Positions 22,813-24,116 of a DNA stretch of 24,116 nucleotides are shown here, piece by piece. The notes beneath the pieces were generated by a model. That model was not told where the DNA came from and ran no database searches. It saw nothing but the letters and a program-made list of their open reading frames with translations. Each line of letters starts with the position of its first letter. Positions within the stretch are counted from its first letter, which is position 1. The position numbers and the translations under genes were made by a program. Origin of the DNA: JANNGZ01 sp031404155 (GTDB lineage: Bacteria > Pseudomonadota > Gammaproteobacteria > Burkholderiales > Burkholderiaceae_C); assembly GCA_031404155.1 (NCBI GenBank), contig JANNGZ010000031.1, forward strand, positions 1 to 24,116. The letters are read 5' to 3'.

Positions 22813-23685
22813 ATGAAGATCGCGTCTCTGCAGATGGTGTCCACGCCCGACGTGGCGCGCAACCTCGACACCGCCAGCCGGCTCGTCGCCGAGGCTGCCG
22901 CGGCCGGGGCAGAACTGGTGGCCCTGCCCGAGTACTTCTGCTTGCTCGGCCAGCGCGACAGCGACAAGCTCGGCGTGGCCGAACAAGACGGCGAGGGCCC
23001 GATCCAGCAGGCCTTGTCGCAGGCCGCGAAGCGGTACCGCGTATGGCTGGTCGGCGGCACCTTGCCGATGCGCCTGGCCGCTGCGCCGGCAGGCCCCGCC
23101 ATGCGGGTGCGCAACGCCTGCTGCGTCTACGCGCCCGACGGCGCGCGCGCCGCGCGCTACGACAAGGTTCACCTCTTCGCCTACGACAACGGCCGCGAGC
23201 GCTATGACGAAGCGCGGGTGCTCGAAGCCGGCGACATGCCGGTGGCCTTCGAAGTGGCCATCGACGCCGGCAGTGACGCTGCCGCCGCATTGGCCAGCGG
23301 TGGCAACACGAACAAGCTGCGCGTGGGGTTGAGCGTCTGCTACGACCTGCGTTTTCCCGAGCTCTACCGCCAGTTGATGCAGAGCGCCCCGTGCGACCTG
23401 ATCTGCGTGCCCTCGGCCTTCACCTACACCACGGGCCGCGCGCATTGGGAGTTGCTGCTGCGCGCGCGTGCGGTCGAGAACCAATGTTTTGTGCTCGCGC
23501 CGGCGCAAGGCGGCACGCATGAAAACGGCCGCCGCACCTGGGGCCACAGCATGGTGGTGAACCCCTGGGGCGAGGTGCTCGCGGTGTTGCCCGAGGGCGA
23601 GGGCGTGGTGATCGCCGAGATGGACTTGTCGCGGCTCGCGGCGGTGCGGGCGCAGTTGCCGGCGCTCGCGCATCGGCGCTTGTAG
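22813..23685 (+). CDS. Carbon-nitrogen hydrolase (nitrilase superfamily, Nit1-like amidase)
   Basis: A 290-residue cytoplasmic enzyme with the full nitrilase catalytic set: E40 in ALPEYFCLLG, K118 in RYDKVHLF and the nucleophile C176 in LSVCYDLRFPELYRQL. The sequence around these residues (YDLRFPELYR, VPSAFTYTTGRAHWELLLRARAVEN, GHSMVVNPWGEVL) is that of the Nit1/YbeM branch, whose members hydrolyse deaminated glutathione, a metabolite-repair role. Residues about 153-169 form a short polar insert (GSDAAAALASGGNTNK). It is 18 bp downstream of the yhdP-like gene and likely co-transcribed. Confidence 0.95.
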   Translation: MKIASLQMVSTPDVARNLDTASRLVAEAAAAGAELVALPEYFCLLGQRDSDKLGVAEQDGEGPIQQALSQAAKRYRVWLVGGTLPMRLAAAPAGPAMRVRNACCVYAPDGARAARYDKVHLFAYDNGRERYDEARVLEAGDMPVAFEVAIDAGSDAAAALASGGNTNKLRVGLSVCYDLRFPELYRQLMQSAPCDLICVPSAFTYTTGRAHWELLLRARAVENQCFVLAPAQGGTHENGRRTWGHSMVVNPWGEVLAVLPEGEGVVIAEMDLSRLAAVRAQLPALAHRRL

Positions 23686-23731
23686 GCCGAGCTGTTGGCG
23701 CGGGTGCGATGCGGACGACGAGGACGTTGAC

Positions 23732-24088
23732 TTACGCCGCCTCTGCGTGCAGCTTGACCCCGAGCGCTCTTGCCACCTTCAGCACCGTTGCGAAGCTCGG
23801 GTTTCCGTCAGCGCTGAGCGCGCGATACAGGCTCTCGCGGCTCAGGCCAGCGTCCTTGGCAACCTGGGTCATGCCTTTGGCGCGAGCAATGTCCCCGAGC
23901 GCTCTGGCGTGCAGGCTGAAACCTGCATGTCGGCACAGGTTTTGTTGGAAGTCCGCCTGCTGCTCGGGGGTGGGCGGGGCATGTGATAGAGCGAAAGGGT
24001 TCAGGCTCGCGGTCAGTACCAGCCGCTCACCGCGTTGTCTGACGGCTGGGACTAGCTGCGTCGAGGGGAACCACCTTTGGCTGCGCAT
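23732..24088 (-). CDS. HTH antitoxin-like protein (addiction-module antidote family)
   Basis: A 118-residue protein from the ATG at 24088. The C-terminal half (ALGDIARAKGMTQVAKDAG, ESLYRALSADGNPSFATVLKVARALGVKLHAEAA) is a clear match to the small Cro/C1-type antidote family found with RelE/HigB-like killer proteins. It binds DNA and normally neutralises a toxin encoded immediately upstream. Here upstream means beyond the right edge of the window, so the toxin is unseen. The first 40 residues (WFPSTQLVPAVRQRG, SLNPFALSHAPPTPEQQADF) do not resemble the family's usual N terminus, so the true start may be further in or the gene may be rearranged. It converges with the amidase gene, 46 bp away. 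Confidence 0.8.
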   Translation of the reverse strand: MRSQRWFPSTQLVPAVRQRGERLVLTASLNPFALSHAPPTPEQQADFQQNLCRHAGFSLHARALGDIARAKGMTQVAKDAGLSRESLYRALSADGNPSFATVLKVARALGVKLHAEAA

Positions 24089-24116
24089 CGGCAAGCGGCC
24101 AAATCCGCGGAAGCAC

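Noticed and set aside
18340..23673. A 1777-codon open frame on the minus strand opposite the yhdP-like and amidase genes.
   Set aside because: Its product is an Arg/His/Gln/Gly/Ala-rich string without domains. High GC at third codon positions keeps the antisense frame free of stops. The plus-strand genes have clear families.
1..24116. CRISPR arrays, insertion sequences, integrases, tRNA or rRNA genes.
   Set aside because: I saw no spaced direct repeats, transposase motifs or structural RNA signatures, and gene spacing is tight nearly throughout.

Overview
The window is GC-rich, densely coded chromosomal DNA. Gene content (short hpf, ptsN and hprK in a row; glnE; a TIGR02099/YhdP protein followed by a nitrilase-family amidase) points to a betaproteobacterium of the order Burkholderiales, perhaps near Rubrivivax/Leptothrix/Roseateles. 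That placement is inference from gene content. I saw no rRNA, tRNA, CRISPR array, insertion sequence or prophage.

Layout. (1) 27-2076, minus strand: hpf, an intrinsic terminator, then ptsN-hprK (ribosome hibernation and nitrogen-PTS signalling). (2) 2077-3422: a hairpin-rich non-coding stretch leading into corA on the plus strand. (3) 3439-10779, minus strand: eight tightly packed genes, in transcription order a flavin amine oxidase-like protein, DUF1365, a cyclopropane-fatty-acid-synthase-like methyltransferase, a chalcone-isomerase-like exported protein, an MFS/GPH transporter, a DUF3833 lipoprotein, a short-chain dehydrogenase and an NTF2/SnoaL-like protein. (4) 10780-11253: a 474-bp divergent control region. 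(5) 11254-13169, plus strand: a MerR regulator with a C-terminal cobalamin-binding domain, then a diiron protein resembling acyl-ACP desaturases. (6) 13205-18271, minus strand: glnE, a rhombosortase-like protease, an EamA transporter and a glutathione S-transferase, the first three joined by 4-nt overlaps. (7) 18403-23685, plus strand: the YhdP-like AsmA protein and a carbon-nitrogen hydrolase. (8) 23732-24088, minus strand: an HTH antitoxin-like protein at the window edge.

The most interesting part is 3439-13169. The MerR protein carries both hallmarks of the B12-based photoreceptor CarH/LitR: W-x9-EH (W156, E166, H167) and the cobalamin-ligand motif ExHxxG (E203, H205, G208). It is transcribed away from an operon whose core (flavin oxidase, DUF1365, CFA-like methyltransferase) recalls bacterial sets for methyl-branched and furan fatty acids and for singlet-oxygen responses. 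The next gene downstream of the regulator has all six diiron ligands of an acyl-ACP-desaturase-like fold. I infer a light-controlled membrane-lipid modification module: the photoreceptor releases the operon in light, unsaturated acyl chains are methylated, desaturated or oxidised, and the transporter, lipoprotein and exported protein work at the envelope. The leader of the eight-gene operon also contains a strong terminator-like hairpin just before its first start codon, suggesting a second level of control.
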